Shown here one piece after another: positions 4,763 to 5,341 of a DNA stretch of 5,341 nt. Source of the stretch: Desulfosporosinus sp. UBA4726 (GTDB taxonomy: Bacteria; Bacillota; Desulfitobacteriia; Desulfitobacteriales; Desulfitobacteriaceae); NCBI GenBank assembly GCA_002404215.1, contig DHJG01000123.1:40523-45863 (forward strand), written 5' to 3'. The position numbers and the translations under genes were made by a program. Below the pieces are notes generated by a model that made no database searches, was not told the DNA's origin, and saw nothing but the letters and a program-made list of their open reading frames with translations. Position 1 is the stretch's first letter, and each line of letters opens with the position of its first letter.

Positions 4763-5341
4763 TTAACACCGTCCGTGAATCTGCTTAAGCTCTTCCAAAT
4801 CAAATGGATAATGTTCGTTACAGAAATGGCAAACCAGCTCGGCTTTCCCATCCGAGATTAGGTCTGCTATTTCTTTTTCGCCTATTGATACCAAGGTATC
4901 CGTCATGCGTGATTTTGAACACGTACAAGAGAACTTAACAGCGCGACGTTCCAAGACATGATGAGGGATCAGCCCCATCAGACGATTCAGTAACTCGTCC
5001 ATATTCTGGCTCTGAGCGGCCAGTTCGCTAATTCCAGTCCTAAGCTGCCCGATCTGGGTTTCAATAGCTTGTATATCACCTTCCGTCGCTCCAGGCAACG
5101 GTTGAATCAAAAACCCTGCCGCCCCTGCAACATGATAATCTTTTTCAACCATTACGCCAAGAAGCAGGGCTGAAGGAATCTGTTCGGACGTCAACAAATA
5201 ATGCACAAGATCTTCTGCAACCTCGCCGCTGACCATTGGGACCATTCCAGTATAAACTTCGCCATTTTGTAAACTTCGACTAACTGCCAACTCACCAAGT
5301 CCGACCGCTGTAGCCACATCAAGTTTCCCCGAGGCCTTTAA
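4763..5341 (-). CDS. hslO: Redox-regulated molecular chaperone Hsp33, C-terminal two thirds (runs off right edge)
   Basis: The visible 192 codons run open to the right edge in frame (LKASGKLDVATAVGLGEL...), so the true start is outside. A full Hsp33 has about 290 residues, so about 100 N-terminal residues are missing. Hsp33 is a cytoplasmic holdase that is switched on when oxidation releases its zinc. The core-domain signature YTGMVPMVSGEVAEDL (visible residues about 30-45) and HYLLTSEQIPSALLLGV (47-63) are typical. A helical linker follows (about 88-130). The redox switch consists of CTC (Cys139, Cys141) and CHFC (Cys171, Cys174), the four zinc ligands. A further cysteine is the last residue, outside the canonical set. 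The GTG at 5317 is an internal codon within the conserved core, not a start. The gene converges with rpmB. Confidence 0.95.
   Translation of the reverse strand, partial: LKASGKLDVATAVGLGELAVSRSLQNGEVYTGMVPMVSGEVAEDLVHYLLTSEQIPSALLLGVMVEKDYHVAGAAGFLIQPLPGATEGDIQAIETQIGQLRTGISELAAQSQNMDELLNRLMGLIPHHVLERRAVKFSCTCSKSRMTDTLVSIGEKEIADLISDGKAELVCHFCNEHYPFDLEELKQIHGRC

Noticed and set aside
5315..5317. GTG at 5317 as the hslO start
   Set aside because: The frame is open to the right edge with Hsp33-like sequence, the codon is internal to the conserved core, and no SD precedes it.
1..5341. CRISPR, tRNA/rRNA, insertion sequence, phage, toxin-antitoxin or defence genes
   Set aside because: I looked through both strands and found no repeat arrays, cloverleaf-like genes, transposase motifs or such gene pairs. 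The window is accounted for by conserved housekeeping genes.

Overview
The window looks like chromosomal DNA from a low- to mid-GC Gram-positive anaerobe of the Clostridia, most likely a Peptococcaceae/Desulfitobacteriaceae member such as Desulfosporosinus or Desulfitobacterium. That placement is an inference. It rests on strong AGGAGG-type Shine-Dalgarno (SD) sequences, on GTG and TTG starts, on an iron-sulfur two-subunit serine dehydratase, and on a gene order that matches the Bacillus subtilis block rpmB / yloU-yloV-sdaAB-sdaAA-recG. A species cannot be named from this sequence alone.

Layout, right to left. At the right edge is hslO (Hsp33, minus strand, N-terminal part missing). It converges on rpmB (ribosomal protein L28, plus strand) across a 48-bp gap that holds one intrinsic terminator. 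A 262-bp intergenic region carries two divergent sigma-A-type promoters, one for rpmB and one for the leftward genes. Leftward on the minus strand come an Asp23/YloU protein, then fakA (DAK2-type fatty acid kinase subunit), then a strong intrinsic terminator. After a 73-bp GC-rich leader follow sdaAB, sdaAA and the first 175 codons of recG, which runs off the left edge. sdaAA and recG overlap in an ATGA arrangement, so they are probably translationally coupled.

Functions. SdaAB and SdaAA together form the [4Fe-4S] L-serine dehydratase (serine to pyruvate and ammonia). FakA supplies acyl-phosphate for phospholipid synthesis together with a FakB partner that is not in the window. Asp23/YloU is a conserved envelope-associated protein of poorly known role. 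RecG remodels stalled replication forks. L28 is a 50S subunit protein, here the zinc-binding (four-cysteine) form. Hsp33 is a redox-switched chaperone. They share conserved synteny rather than one pathway.

I see no mobile element, CRISPR array, tRNA, rRNA or phage gene, and nothing that looks like an undescribed system. The items most worth checking are regulatory or structural: a hairpin that covers the asp23 SD, the terminator and palindromic leader between fakA and sdaAB, and a RecG N-terminal extension of about 150 residues.
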